Positions 19,216 to 27,847 of a stretch of DNA of 64,000 nt are shown here, piece after piece. How positions within the stretch are numbered: position 1 is the stretch's first letter; each line of letters opens with the position of its first letter. Under the pieces are notes generated by a model that was given only the letters and a program-made list of their open reading frames with translations, did no database searches and was not told the DNA's origin. The stretch lies in contig NZ_CP073315.1 in the NCBI RefSeq assembly GCF_018140925.1, positions 1,240,001 to 1,304,000 on the forward strand, in the 5' to 3' direction. The position numbers were made by a program, and so were the translations under genes. The DNA is from Psychrobacillus sp. INOP01 (lineage in GTDB: Bacteria > Bacillota > Bacilli > Bacillales_A > Planococcaceae).

Positions 19216-20404
19216 TCACAATCTCTCCTTTGTTATTCAATAATATAGCTGCATCCCCATCATTTCTCCACATTTGCGTAGTAGTCCATTTCAAATAGCC
19301 AGCGCCCTCTTTTGCTTTGGGTCCACTTGTGACGTATATTGTTTTCCCTGCTTGCAAGCTAATGTTCGGAAACTTAAATGTTTGATTACCAGCTACGGAA
19401 ACTAAATGCCATTCCTCTAAATTAACAGCTGACTCACCAGAGTTGGTAATTCCTACTATTTCGTCTCTAAGGTCTTTACTAGAAATATTAATACCTATGG
19501 CTTCCGTATTAGCAATTTCAGTTGGCCCAACATTACCATTTGTTATTACGTTATAATCTACTCCATCTGTTTCCACTACTATATTACCAACTATTGCTGT
19601 GGCATATAATTGTGAACTTATCCGCTCCAGTCTTGACTTCACCTCTGTATTTGGATGACCATAGGAATTATCTTTTCCATAACTTAAAATGGTAACCTCT
19701 GGATTTACTGCTTCTATAAAATCTTGCGAGCTACTCGTGTCCGAACCATGATGTCCTGCTTTCAAAACGGTTGCTTTAACATTCGTCTCTTCTAGTATGT
19801 CTTTCTCTACCCTTATATCTGCATCTCCCATCAATAAAAAGGAAGTTTCTCCGTAAGATAATTTTAATACTATAGATGCTTCATTATTATCAGCTGATTT
19901 GTCTCCCATATGTATGACAGAGATATCTAACTCCTCATCTAGAGGAATTGTATCGCCAGTTTCTGGGACGATGAATGGTATATTTTTGTCTAATATAAGC
20001 TGTAACATTTCCTCATACGTTTGAGATGTATGTGTTTTTCCAGAGTCCACGAAATTTTTTATAGATATAGAATTCAACACGGAATGTAGACCTCCAATAT
20101 GATCGGCATCTGGATGGGTTGCCACAACATAATCGAGCTTCTCCACCCCGTGTTTTCGTAGATAATTTACTACATCTTTTCCAGCTTCTTTTGTGCCCCC
20201 ATCTACTAACAAATTTTTTCCGTTTGGCGATTGTACTAATATTGAATCCCCTTGCCCTACATTTATAAAATGAACCTTCATTTTGTCTCCAGGTTCCACT
20301 GGCACTTGTGATGCTTGTATTGTTTTATCTGGTTGCTGATTTAATGTACAGCCACTAAGCAAAACGGCTATACATATACTTACTAAAAATGTGAACTTTC
20401 TCAT
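19202..20404 (-). CDS. ComEC-like metallo-beta-lactamase-fold lipoprotein with lamin-tail domain
   Basis: Exported hydrolase. The start at 20404 (AAGGAAGG upstream) gives a lipoprotein signal MRKFTFLVSICIAVLLSGC. Residues about 35-285 form an MBL fold like the C-terminal part of ComEC, with THPDADHIGG as metal motif, LLMGDADI and KAGHHGSDTSSS. Residues about 290-400 form a lamin-tail-like beta sandwich (SGESAVNLEEWHLVS). The metal-site shape suggests a DNA- or phosphodiester-directed nuclease outside the cell, as proposed for ComEC. Coupled to a DUF3006 gene. Confidence 0.85.
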   Translation of the reverse strand: MRKFTFLVSICIAVLLSGCTLNQQPDKTIQASQVPVEPGDKMKVHFINVGQGDSILVQSPNGKNLLVDGGTKEAGKDVVNYLRKHGVEKLDYVVATHPDADHIGGLHSVLNSISIKNFVDSGKTHTSQTYEEMLQLILDKNIPFIVPETGDTIPLDEELDISVIHMGDKSADNNEASIVLKLSYGETSFLLMGDADIRVEKDILEETNVKATVLKAGHHGSDTSSSQDFIEAVNPEVTILSYGKDNSYGHPNTEVKSRLERISSQLYATAIVGNIVVETDGVDYNVITNGNVGPTEIANTEAIGINISSKDLRDEIVGITNSGESAVNLEEWHLVSVAGNQTFKFPNISLQAGKTIYVTSGPKAKEGAGYLKWTTTQMWRNDGDAAILLNNKGEIVSEFE

Positions 20405-20474
20405 ATAAAACCTTCCTTTTCGTACTTTGCAAATTCTACCATAGGACACTAAGATTCATATATTAAAGATTTCC

Positions 20475-20503
20475 TTGACAGTTGATAGCTATTCGCATAA
20501 AAT
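20475..20503 (+). promoter_or_regulatory. Sigma-A promoter of queT
   Basis: A perfect TTGACA (20475-20480), a 17-bp spacer and TAAAAT (20498-20503), placing the transcript start just before the preQ1 aptamer. Confidence 0.85.
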
Positions 20504-20521
20504 AACTGTTTGTGAAAACTA

Positions 20522-20560
20522 ACGTGGTTCGAGAACCTCCCACGGAAAAAAACTAAGGAG
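20522..20560 (+). ncRNA. PreQ1-I riboswitch
   Basis: The compact H-type pseudoknot is recognisable: stem ACGTGG with CCCACG, loop TTCGAGAACCT, an A-rich segment and the conserved AAACTAAGGAG tail. The tail overlaps the Shine-Dalgarno of queT, so preQ1 binding should block translation initiation. Confidence 0.88.
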
Positions 20561-20569
20561 AAATGAATA

Positions 20570-21052
20570 ATGAAAACAAAGACTATAGCAGTAACTGGTG
20601 TTATTGCCGCTCTTTATGTCGCGGTATCTCTACTAGTGGCTCCTTTTGCATTTGGTGCAGTACAGTTTCGTATTGCGGAGATGTTCAATCACTTAATCGT
20701 ATTTAATAAAAAATACTTTTTTGGAATTGTATTAGGAGTATTCATCACAAACATGTTCTCTCCAATGGCCGCTTACGACCTAACATTTGGAGTAGCGCAT
20801 TCTATCATTACGCTATCACTAACGATTTTGGCGACTAAGTATGTAAAAGGAAACATTGCACGCATGGTTATTAATACAGTTCTCTTTACATTTACTATGT
20901 GTATTATCGCATTCGAACTAATGCTTGCGCTTGATTTTCCATTCTTCTATACATGGTTAACCGTTGCAGCTGGTGAATTCGCTGTATTGGCCGTCGGTAT
21001 TCCAATTATTATTGCTTTAGATAAACGACTGAATTTCAAGACACTAATCTAA
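20570..21052 (+). CDS. queT: Queuosine precursor transporter QueT
   Basis: Integral membrane substrate-specificity subunit (ECF-type) for preQ1 or related precursors of queuosine. The 160 residues hold about five or six membrane segments; the family motif QFRIAEMFNHLIVFN (about 32-46) and PMAAYDLTFG are clear. Assignment is reinforced by the preQ1 riboswitch directly upstream. It should work with a shared ECF energising module elsewhere. Confidence 0.93.
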   Translation: MKTKTIAVTGVIAALYVAVSLLVAPFAFGAVQFRIAEMFNHLIVFNKKYFFGIVLGVFITNMFSPMAAYDLTFGVAHSIITLSLTILATKYVKGNIARMVINTVLFTFTMCIIAFELMLALDFPFFYTWLTVAAGEFAVLAVGIPIIIALDKRLNFKTLI

Positions 21053-21059
21053 ATAATTT

Positions 21060-21097
21060 CACCCGATTCTAGGATGCTAGAACCGGGTGTTTTTTTA
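21060..21097. terminator. Bidirectional terminator between queT and Opu-type operon
   Basis: CACCCGaTTCTAG pairs with CTAGAAcCGGGTG around GATG, followed by TTTTTTT. The opposite-strand gene ends at its edge. Confidence 0.88.
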
Positions 21098-21988
21098 TTC
21101 TTTTATTAGACCTTTCTCTACCAGAAAGTCTCGAGCAACATCCTCTGGTTTATCGCCATCTATATCAACTCTTGCATTCATCTTCAGCATATCTTCTTCA
21201 GATATTTTACCTGCTAGCTCATTTAACGTATTTTCTAGCTCCGGAAACTTTTGTAGTGCATCCATGCGTATGACTGGAGCCGCATCATACTTAGGGAAAA
21301 ACCCTAAATCATCCGTTGTCGTTTGCAAATCAAAGCGCTCAATGCGACCATCTGTCGTAAATGCAGGTATAACATCGACATCGCCATTTTTCAACGCTTC
21401 ATACATAACATTTGGATCTAAACTTTGCGTTTCTGAAAATACAAATGGATATGTATTTATTAGATCGTCAAAGCCATCTCCTTTTCTTTCATAAAATGCA
21501 TGAGGTGCCCCAAATACCATACCATCAGTTTTAGAAGCCTCTACTAAATCAGAGTATGTATCTGCATCGTAACCATTATCCTTTGTATAAGCTAATGTAT
21601 AAGTATTTTCAAATCCAAGTGGACTTAACCACGTAGCTTCAAACTGCTCCTCATAGCCTTTTCTTACTTTTTCCAGCACACTATCTGAGCTTTCTCCCAC
21701 TGCAGATTCCTCTTTCAAAACATCCTTTAAGCCCGTGCCAGTATACTCCACGTACAGATCAATATCGCCTTGTTCTAGAGCTGGAGTCATAATTGCTACT
21801 TCTCCTAGACCTTCTTTATATTCCACATCTATATCTGTTTTCTCCTCAATATATTGTCCTAAAATCTGAGGGAGTATAAATTGTTCCGTCCATGGTTTCC
21901 CACTAATTACTAATGTTTCCTCTGAATCCGAGCAGGCACTTAAAAGCATTATTGTTGCAAGTCCTACTATCCCCATTAACTTTTTCAT
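21095..21988 (-). CDS. Osmolyte ABC transporter substrate-binding lipoprotein (OpuBC/OpuCC-like)
   Basis: Captures quaternary amine osmoprotectants (glycine betaine, choline, carnitine) outside the membrane. It has a lipoprotein signal with LLSAC, then the family motif GKPWTEQFILPQILGQYIE, and GDIDLYVEYTGTGL, which contributes to the ligand pocket. Length 297 is typical. Last gene of a three-gene operon after the ATPase and one permease. Exact ligand cannot be fixed from sequence. Confidence 0.88.
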   Translation of the reverse strand: MKKLMGIVGLATIMLLSACSDSEETLVISGKPWTEQFILPQILGQYIEEKTDIDVEYKEGLGEVAIMTPALEQGDIDLYVEYTGTGLKDVLKEESAVGESSDSVLEKVRKGYEEQFEATWLSPLGFENTYTLAYTKDNGYDADTYSDLVEASKTDGMVFGAPHAFYERKGDGFDDLINTYPFVFSETQSLDPNVMYEALKNGDVDVIPAFTTDGRIERFDLQTTTDDLGFFPKYDAAPVIRMDALQKFPELENTLNELAGKISEEDMLKMNARVDIDGDKPEDVARDFLVEKGLIKE

Positions 21989-21992
21989 CCCA

Positions 21993-22637
21993 TCATCCTC
22001 CCGTACTCATTCCTTTTGGTGTAGCTCTTTTCTCAATCCACTTTAATAGTAGATCAAACAGAATTGCTAATAATGCAACGGGTAAGGCACCAGCTAGAAC
22101 GAGTGAATTATTATAGGATTGCAATCCACGGTAAATTACATCCCCTAACCCACCTGCTCCAACAAATGTCGCCAGTGTTGCTATACCTACAGTAAGAACT
22201 GTAGCCGTTCGAATACCCGCCATTATAAATGGTAAGGCAAGTGGAAATTCAATCTGCCAAAGTAGCTGACTTTTTGTCATGCCCATTCCCCTACCTGCCT
22301 CTATCATAGATTCATCAATATTTGAAATACCAGTATATGTATTACGTAAAATTGGTAAAAGTGCATAAATGATTAGGGCAATCAAAGCTGTTTTAGCGCC
22401 AATTCCTATAAGTGGAACAAGAAATCCGAATAATGCTAAGCTAGGTATTGTCTGAAAGATCGCTGTGATTCCTATAACTGGCTCTGCTATTCTACGATAC
22501 CTTGCAACTAATATTCCTAAAGGTAAGGCAATTGCAATCCCTACTGATAAAGCAATAAAGGATAAGTAAATATGTTGCATAAATGCCTCTTGTATTAAAT
22601 CTGAACGGCTTTGAATCGTCTCTATAAAGTTACTCAC
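21993..22637 (-). CDS. Osmolyte ABC transporter permease
   Basis: Membrane subunit with about six hydrophobic segments. The EAA loop involved in ATPase contact is visible as EAGRGMGMTKSQLLWQIEFPLALP (about 120-143, first residues EAGRGMGMTKSQLLW). Length 214 is typical for OpuCB/OpuBD. Only one permease gene is present, so it probably forms a homodimer, unlike the two-permease OpuC of B. subtilis. It begins directly at the end of the ATPase gene. Confidence 0.88.
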   Translation of the reverse strand: MSNFIETIQSRSDLIQEAFMQHIYLSFIALSVGIAIALPLGILVARYRRIAEPVIGITAIFQTIPSLALFGFLVPLIGIGAKTALIALIIYALLPILRNTYTGISNIDESMIEAGRGMGMTKSQLLWQIEFPLALPFIMAGIRTATVLTVGIATLATFVGAGGLGDVIYRGLQSYNNSLVLAGALPVALLAILFDLLLKWIEKRATPKGMSTGG

Positions 22638-23600
22638 CTATAGCACCTCTTCCTTTGCAAGTATTGCTCGAAGAAGTATTGATTGGTTAACAAAGCCTAG
22701 CACCCTCTTACTACGCATTACTAGCAACCCTTTCGTACTTTCGTTTTCCAGTAAAGCGATAGCTTCTTCCACTAACATAGAACCATCAACCACTAGATAT
22801 TGAGATTCCTTTTCACTTTCAAAAAATGAAGCGAAGTCCTGTAATTCTCTTTTGCCAACCGATTTTTTTCTATTGATACGTTCGATTCCAATAAAGTTTT
22901 TCACAAAGTCATTAATAGGATTTTCTATTATCTCTGCAGGTGTTCCAACTTGCTCAATCATTCCATCTTTCATGACGACAATCATATCCGCAATCTTTAA
23001 TGCCTCATCTATATCATGAGTAACAAAAATGATTGTTTTTTTAATTTTTTCCTGTAAATACTTTATCTCATTTTGCAATTGTTCACGGCTTATCGGATCC
23101 AGTGCACTAAATGGTTCATCCATTAATATAATATCCGGGTTCGCAGCAAGTGCCCGCACAACACCTATGCGTTGCTGCTGACCACCACTTAGCTCAAGTG
23201 GATATTTACGTAAAAATTGGTCGGGTTCAAGTCCAACCATCTTCATTAACTCATGAATTCGAGCTGTCGTCTTCTCCTTTTGCCATCCCTTCAAATTCGG
23301 TACAAGTGCTGCATTTTTTTCAATCGTCATATGAGGGAACAAGCCAATTCGTTGAATAACGTATCCAATCGTTTTACGTAGTTCAACAGGATCTATAGTG
23401 GATATTGCCTTATCCTCCACGTAAACTTCACCAGACGTAGGAGTTTCTAAGCGATTGATCAGTTTTAGAAGGGTAGTTTTACCGCATCCACTCGGTCCGA
23501 TGATTACCACTAATTGCTCCTTCGGAATTGTTAAAGAGACATTCCTCAAAGCTTTCGTTTCATCTGGAAACACTTTCATAATATTTTCAAAACGAATCAA
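22638..23600 (-). CDS. Osmolyte ABC transporter ATPase (OpuCA-like)
   Basis: ABC ATPase with Walker A GPSGCGKTTLL (about 36-46), signature LSGGQQQR, Walker B IILMDEP and H-loop VTHD. A C-terminal CBS-type region (about 255-315, LVVDGSMLVEEAIALLE and RVLGFVNQ) resembles OpuCA, where CBS domains sense ionic strength. It is shorter than OpuCA of B. subtilis. The start is TTG with AAGGAGG 8-9 nt upstream. Confidence 0.9.
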   Translation of the reverse strand: MIRFENIMKVFPDETKALRNVSLTIPKEQLVVIIGPSGCGKTTLLKLINRLETPTSGEVYVEDKAISTIDPVELRKTIGYVIQRIGLFPHMTIEKNAALVPNLKGWQKEKTTARIHELMKMVGLEPDQFLRKYPLELSGGQQQRIGVVRALAANPDIILMDEPFSALDPISREQLQNEIKYLQEKIKKTIIFVTHDIDEALKIADMIVVMKDGMIEQVGTPAEIIENPINDFVKNFIGIERINRKKSVGKRELQDFASFFESEKESQYLVVDGSMLVEEAIALLENESTKGLLVMRSKRVLGFVNQSILLRAILAKEEVL

Positions 23601-23619
23601 ATCACTTGCCTCCTTTCTT

Positions 23620-23647
23620 CTACTATATTTACTTCCTACTATATTTA
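23620..23647 (-). repeat. 12-bp direct repeat in Opu-type promoter region
   Basis: CTACTATATTTA occurs at 23620-23631 and again at 23636-23647, a 16-bp period, immediately upstream of the ATPase ribosome site. On the coding strand each copy contains a TATAGT -10-like element, so it may be a repressor site or a duplicated promoter element. Confidence 0.5.
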
Positions 23648-23732
23648 CCCTAAAAAGTTTAAGATAAAGCGTTCGATTCCTCTATTTTTTGAAAAATTTT
23701 AGAGTTTGTGGAAATCATCGTTTAAGTTGTGC

Positions 23733-24010
23733 TATCTCGTATAAGGCACTTAATCTCTCGCATAAGAGCTGGTCGCTCTCGTATAGCACATTTTCTTTCT
23801 CGTATAAGGGCTGGCGGTTCTCACATAGCCTAAGGCTCTCTCGTATAGACTTCGGCGGCTCTCGCATAGTACATTTTCTTTCTCGTATAAGGGCTGGTCG
23901 CTCTCACATAGCCTAAGCTCTCTCGTATAGCACATTTTCTCTCTCGTATAAGGGCTGGCGGTTCTCACATAGCTAAGCTCTCTCGTATAGTACATCTCCA
24001 TCTCGTATGA
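23733..24010. repeat. Intergenic array of degenerate TCTCGTATA repeats
   Basis: About fourteen copies of a TCTCGTATA-like word (variants CTCGCATA and CTCACATA) recur every roughly 15-25 bp. They build larger near-identical blocks, for example CATTTTCTTTCTCGTATAAG near 23790 and 23873 and a variant near 23933. Minus-strand reading gives a repetitive 83-codon frame that I treat as spurious. The array fills the gap between the dioxygenase terminator and the Opu-type promoter. Confidence 0.8.
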
Positions 24011-24087
24011 CGGCCACTATAGCTTTAAAAGCTACTGTTACTTGCTAAACGGATAATTTCTCCAAAAGTATCTACATGTCTAATTTA

Positions 24088-24118
24088 TGCAAAAACCGCC
24101 TCCATTAGGAAGCGGCTC
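24088..24118 (-). terminator. Terminator of dioxygenase gene
   Basis: GCCGCTTCC pairs with GGAGGCGGT on the minus strand, followed by TTTTTGC. Confidence 0.8.
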
Positions 24119-24127
24119 ACTCGATTA

Positions 24128-25105
24128 TTACTCTTTTACAAACTCGATGGTGCTACGTACTGTATCGATCGGACGCACTAGTCCTTCGATTTGTTCGCGT
24201 TTTGGTTCTAAGAAAGGTGGCAACGATAATTTTTCTCCTAGGGTTTCATATGGTTCGTCTCCCATAAATCCTGGACCATCTGTTGCAAATTCAAATAGGA
24301 TTCCGTTTGCAACTCTCGAATACAATGATTGGAAAAAGAAACGATCGACGAATCCTGATGTTTGGAAGCCGAAGCTTTCCATACGATGTGTCCATTCATC
24401 TAGCACTGCTCTATCTTCAACTCGGAAAGCAGCATGGTGAACTGTTCCAAAACCTTGACGACCTGGGGGAAGAATGATATTTTTCTCCACAATAACCTGT
24501 GCACCATTACCACCTTCACCTACTTCAAATAAGTGGAATGCTCCATCTTGTCCAATTTCTTTAAATAATAGAACCTTTTCAAGTACTTCTTTCATATAGT
24601 CAAATTCAGCAATACGAATAGTAATCGGACCTAGACCGGTAATTGCATACTCTAGTGGAATCGGACCTTTTTGCCAAGGTGTACCTGCTGCAACGCCTTT
24701 ATTGTTTTCATCGGATACTAGTTGATATTGTTGGTCATCAAAATCAACAAATGACAGTACCTTTGTTTCAAATTGCTCTTGGATTCCAGTATGCTTCACA
24801 TCTAGTCTATCAAAACGTTTTACCCAGTAATCTAAAGCCGCGTCAGTCGGTACACGGAAGCCCGTACGATATATTTCATTTGTTCCATGCGTCCCCTTTG
24901 GAATGTTTGGAAAATCGAAGAACGTCATATCCGTACCAGCTCCACCAACATCATCTGCAAAAAACAAGTGATACGTTTGAATATCATCCTGGTTGACTGT
25001 TTTCTTAACGAGTCGCATACCTAATACATAAGTGAAAAATTTGTAATTTTCTTCAGCACTGCTTGTAATTGCGGTAACATGGTGCATACCTTTTAAGTGA
25101 TTCAT
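24128..25105 (-). CDS. Ring-cleaving dioxygenase of the MhqA/MhqO family
   Basis: Vicinal-oxygen-chelate (glyoxalase-fold) protein with two tandem modules (about 1-150 and 155-310), the form of hydroquinone-specific extradiol dioxygenases that detoxify quinones in Bacillus. Candidate Fe ligands are His8/His9 in GMHHVTA, the histidine pair in GTVHHAAFRV and Glu in LFEFATDGPGF. Length 325 is typical. GGAGG precedes the ATG. An MhqR-like palindrome lies upstream at 25140-25157, supporting the quinone-stress role. Confidence 0.85.
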   Translation of the reverse strand: MNHLKGMHHVTAITSSAEENYKFFTYVLGMRLVKKTVNQDDIQTYHLFFADDVGGAGTDMTFFDFPNIPKGTHGTNEIYRTGFRVPTDAALDYWVKRFDRLDVKHTGIQEQFETKVLSFVDFDDQQYQLVSDENNKGVAAGTPWQKGPIPLEYAITGLGPITIRIAEFDYMKEVLEKVLLFKEIGQDGAFHLFEVGEGGNGAQVIVEKNIILPPGRQGFGTVHHAAFRVEDRAVLDEWTHRMESFGFQTSGFVDRFFFQSLYSRVANGILFEFATDGPGFMGDEPYETLGEKLSLPPFLEPKREQIEGLVRPIDTVRSTIEFVKE

Positions 25106-25139
25106 ATATATTCCTCCAATATATTATCTTTAATTTAAT

Positions 25140-25157
25140 TATCTTTAATTCGAGGTA
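25140..25157. promoter_or_regulatory. MhqR-type operator upstream of dioxygenase
   Basis: TATCTTTAATTCGAGGTA matches 14 or 15 of 18 positions of the TATCTCGAATTCGAGATA palindrome recalled for the B. subtilis quinone-sensing repressor MhqR. A second, weaker TATCTTTAAT copy lies just beside it toward the gene. Confidence 0.55.
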
Positions 25158-25248
25158 ATTTTATCATGAACAAAATAACATGTCAACAACTCTATCCTTC
25201 CACCAAATAACAAAAGAAAACCTCATATTGGAGTAATTATTTACACAA

Positions 25249-25281
25249 ACAAAAAAACTGTCCTATAGTTAAGACAGTTTC
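25249..25281 (-). terminator. Terminator of ornithine-cyclodeaminase-like gene
   Basis: Minus-strand AAACTGTC pairs with GACAGTTT, followed by TTTTTGTTTG. Confidence 0.8.
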
Positions 25282-25291
25282 TACTTATTCA

Positions 25292-26275
25292 TCAAACTTC
25301 TATATGTGTTCCAATGTTTTGCTCTTTAGCTTTTACATATGCCCCTTTAGCCACAGCCAAGTCAAAATAAGCCGCTCCAACCGATTTGAACAATGTAATT
25401 TCATCCTCATTTTCTCGCCCAATTACTTCCTCACCAACTAGCTGCCCTAGCTCCCCATGAACGTCATTAAATGACCACTCGCCAATTTTCTCCGCATGCA
25501 TCAATTCACCTGCTTCATCCTTCACTCCCGCAAGATCATCCACTACAATTTTAGAAGCACTTTTGATAGTTGTCACATCCATCTCCAGCATATGTGGTAA
25601 ATAGGAACCTACACCGTTGATATGCGTTCCAGGCTGTAGATCCTCTCCATTAAATACTGGTTCGTTGGAACGAGTCGCGCAACAAATTATATCCGCTTGA
25701 CGGACAGCAATCGATACATCTTCCACTACTTCAAATGGAACCTTAACACCAAAGTTTGTTAACTTTTCTCCGAATTTCTGTGCTTTTTCAGCAGTACGAT
25801 TAAATAAAATAATACGTTCTATATCTCGGACAGCAAGGACACCTAAAGCTTGTTCGAAAGCCATAGCCCCAGTACCAATAACCGTCAATACCTTTGCATT
25901 TTTTCTAGCTAAATAATTTGTCGCAATTCCACTTAAAGCTCCTGTACGTAATCTAGTTAAATAAGAAGCGTTCAACATTGCCACATGCTCACCATTTTGA
26001 GCATCCGATAATAATACAACCCCTTGAGTCGTAGGTTTACCATTGGATGGATTGTTCGGGAAAATGGTTACTACTTTTACAGCTGATACTTCTTCCACTA
26101 GATCAGCACTTGGCATGTACAGGGCAGATGCTTCATGTTGTGGAAATTCGATAACTGTTCGATGAGGGTTTGCAATTTTCTCTGCTACTTTGGCCTTCAA
26201 CACATCTTCTACATCTTTTATAGCTTCTTTCATATTATATGTATGCATTATTTGTTGTTCATTCACTACTAACAT
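25292..26275 (-). CDS. Ornithine cyclodeaminase/mu-crystallin family protein
   Basis: NAD(P)-dependent enzyme of the family that includes ornithine cyclodeaminase, alanine dehydrogenase (archaeal) and ketimine reductases. The Rossmann motif [15 protein letters not shown] is about 132-146; [12 protein letters not shown] and the [13 protein letters not shown] segment are family hallmarks. GGAGG lies 8 nt before the ATG ending at 26275, so an upstream TTG frame start is rejected. It is downstream of an MHS-type transporter gene with a terminator-like hairpin between. The substrate is unknown. Confidence 0.85.
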   Translation of the reverse strand: MLVVNEQQIMHTYNMKEAIKDVEDVLKAKVAEKIANPHRTVIEFPQHEASALYMPSADLVEEVSAVKVVTIFPNNPSNGKPTTQGVVLLSDAQNGEHVAMLNASYLTRLRTGALSGIATNYLARKNAKVLTVIGTGAMAFEQALGVLAVRDIERIILFNRTAEKAQKFGEKLTNFGVKVPFEVVEDVSIAVRQADIICCATRSNEPVFNGEDLQPGTHINGVGSYLPHMLEMDVTTIKSASKIVVDDLAGVKDEAGELMHAEKIGEWSFNDVHGELGQLVGEEVIGRENEDEITLFKSVGAAYFDLAVAKGAYVKAKEQNIGTHIEV

Positions 26276-26296
26276 TATGTATTCCTCCAATGATGA

Positions 26297-26332
26297 AAAA
26301 CTCGTCTTTCATTAAAAGCAAAGACGAGTTTT
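26297..26332 (-). terminator. Hairpin terminator between transporter and cyclodeaminase-like genes
   Basis: A 13-bp perfect stem, AAAACTCGTCTTT and its complement, with a 10-nt loop. Confidence 0.8.
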
Positions 26333-26337
26333 GTTAT

Positions 26338-27678
26338 TTAGACTTCGCTTAAACCTTTACTTACTCGAATATTTTTATTATCTTTTTCTACTGTTTGATT
26401 TTCTTCATCTAAAATTTCCTGACTACGATCTTTAACTGCCCATATAGCAATCAATGAAATAACTGCAGTGAAAATAATATAAAATGCTACTGGTACATAA
26501 GAACCGTTAAACTTTAACATTAGGCTTGCTGCAACTAATGGTGCAGTACCTCCTGCTAAAGCTGCTCCAATTTGGTAGCCTAGAGTAACTCCTGTATAAC
26601 GAACCTTCGCATTAAAGATTTCAGAGAACATAGTACCGAGTACCGCTGTAATAGGAGCCCAAATAATTCCTAGTCCTATTACTGTTGCGACAACCAACAG
26701 CACAACTGATTGTTGTTGAAGCATCCAGAAGTATGGGAAAGCAAAAAGCAGCATCCCAACTGTTCCAGCAACATACACTTTTTTCCGTCCAATCTTATCC
26801 GATAAACTTCCCATAATAGGAATCAGAATGGTAGTAATAATCGTAGCTACCATTACAGTGTTCAACGTTGTTGTACGGGAAAAACCTAGTTCCGTAGTTG
26901 CGTAGGAAACAACAAATGTCCCAAATATATAAAATGGTGCCGTTTCTACTACTTTCGCGCCAATTGCTATTAATACTTCACGCCAGTGATACTTTAATGT
27001 ATCTACAAGTGGTAATTTTGGAATATCTCCAGTTTCCTGCACTTTCTTAAATGAAGGAGTTTCATCAATACCTTTACGAATCCACAATCCGAAAATTACT
27101 AGTAAAGCACTTAATATAAATGGCACGCGCCAGCCCCATGTCATGAACGCTCCTTCTGGAAGTAAAGTCATGATAGATAACGCAACTGTTCCCATTACCA
27201 TTCCGATAGTTACACCCATTTGAGGTATAGATCCATATAATCCTCTTTTTTCTTTCGGTGCATACTCAACTGCCAATAATAAGGCTCCTCCCCATTCTCC
27301 CCCAATACCTAGCCCTTGAACTAAGCGTAAAGTGATTAACAGAATAGGTGCCCAAATACCGATTGCCTGATAGGTTGGAAGTAATCCCATCCCAAAAGTA
27401 GCAACGCCCATTAGCGATAAAGTAACAACAAGTGTTTTTTTACGTCCTATTCTATCTCCAATATGACTGAAAATAATCCCTCCAAATGGACGAATAAAGA
27501 ACGATAAAGCAAAGGATGCATACGCTAGTAAGAGCCCTACTGATGGGTCTTCTGTGACAAAAAATAATTGATTAAAAACAAGTGCTGCAACTGTACCATA
27601 TAAGAAATAATCAAACCATTCTATCGAGCTTCCTACCAAACTAGCAATCCATATTTTTCTCATACTCTTTGGATCCAT
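26338..27678 (-). CDS. MHS-family MFS transporter (metabolite:proton symporter)
   Basis: Twelve-helix permease of the metabolite:H+ symporter branch (ProP, shikimate, alpha-ketoglutarate type). The typical N-terminus SLVGSSIEWFDYFLYGTVAALV, the motif GDRIGRKKTL and the RLVQGLGIGGEWGGA segment are all present. Probably imports an organic acid, amino acid or osmolyte. It is divergent from an XRE-cupin regulator and upstream of a cyclodeaminase-like gene, suggesting a small uptake-and-degradation locus. Confidence 0.9.
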   Translation of the reverse strand: MDPKSMRKIWIASLVGSSIEWFDYFLYGTVAALVFNQLFFVTEDPSVGLLLAYASFALSFFIRPFGGIIFSHIGDRIGRKKTLVVTLSLMGVATFGMGLLPTYQAIGIWAPILLITLRLVQGLGIGGEWGGALLLAVEYAPKEKRGLYGSIPQMGVTIGMVMGTVALSIMTLLPEGAFMTWGWRVPFILSALLVIFGLWIRKGIDETPSFKKVQETGDIPKLPLVDTLKYHWREVLIAIGAKVVETAPFYIFGTFVVSYATTELGFSRTTTLNTVMVATIITTILIPIMGSLSDKIGRKKVYVAGTVGMLLFAFPYFWMLQQQSVVLLVVATVIGLGIIWAPITAVLGTMFSEIFNAKVRYTGVTLGYQIGAALAGGTAPLVAASLMLKFNGSYVPVAFYIIFTAVISLIAIWAVKDRSQEILDEENQTVEKDNKNIRVSKGLSEV

Positions 27679-27768
27679 CTTACATCTCCCCTTTTTTGAA
27701 ATTGAAGTGACACTTTAATTCTCCCCTATTTTTCATTCTAAAGAGTTTCAAATTTTCTGTCAACATTG

Positions 27769-27800
27769 TTTTGAAAATAAAAATTGGAAGGATTTCAAAA
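27769..27800. promoter_or_regulatory. Inverted repeat in divergent intergenic region
   Basis: TTTTGAAA (27769-27776) and TTTCAAAA (27793-27800) form a perfect 8-bp inverted repeat with a 16-bp spacer. Additional TTTCAAA-like words lie nearby. It sits just upstream of the TATGAT element of the XRE-cupin gene and is a candidate autoregulatory operator. Confidence 0.4.
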
Positions 27801-27847
27801 GAGTAGGGTATGATGGATATATACATATAAGTTAAGGAGAATAATAG

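Noticed and set aside
23750..24001. 83-codon minus-strand frame with repeated YTRE-like peptides
   Set aside because: It is produced by the TCTCGTATA repeat array, has no ribosome site and has no plausible domain.
23733..24010. CRISPR array
   Set aside because: The repeat word is short and variable, spacing is irregular, intervening sequence is itself repeated and no cas gene is present.
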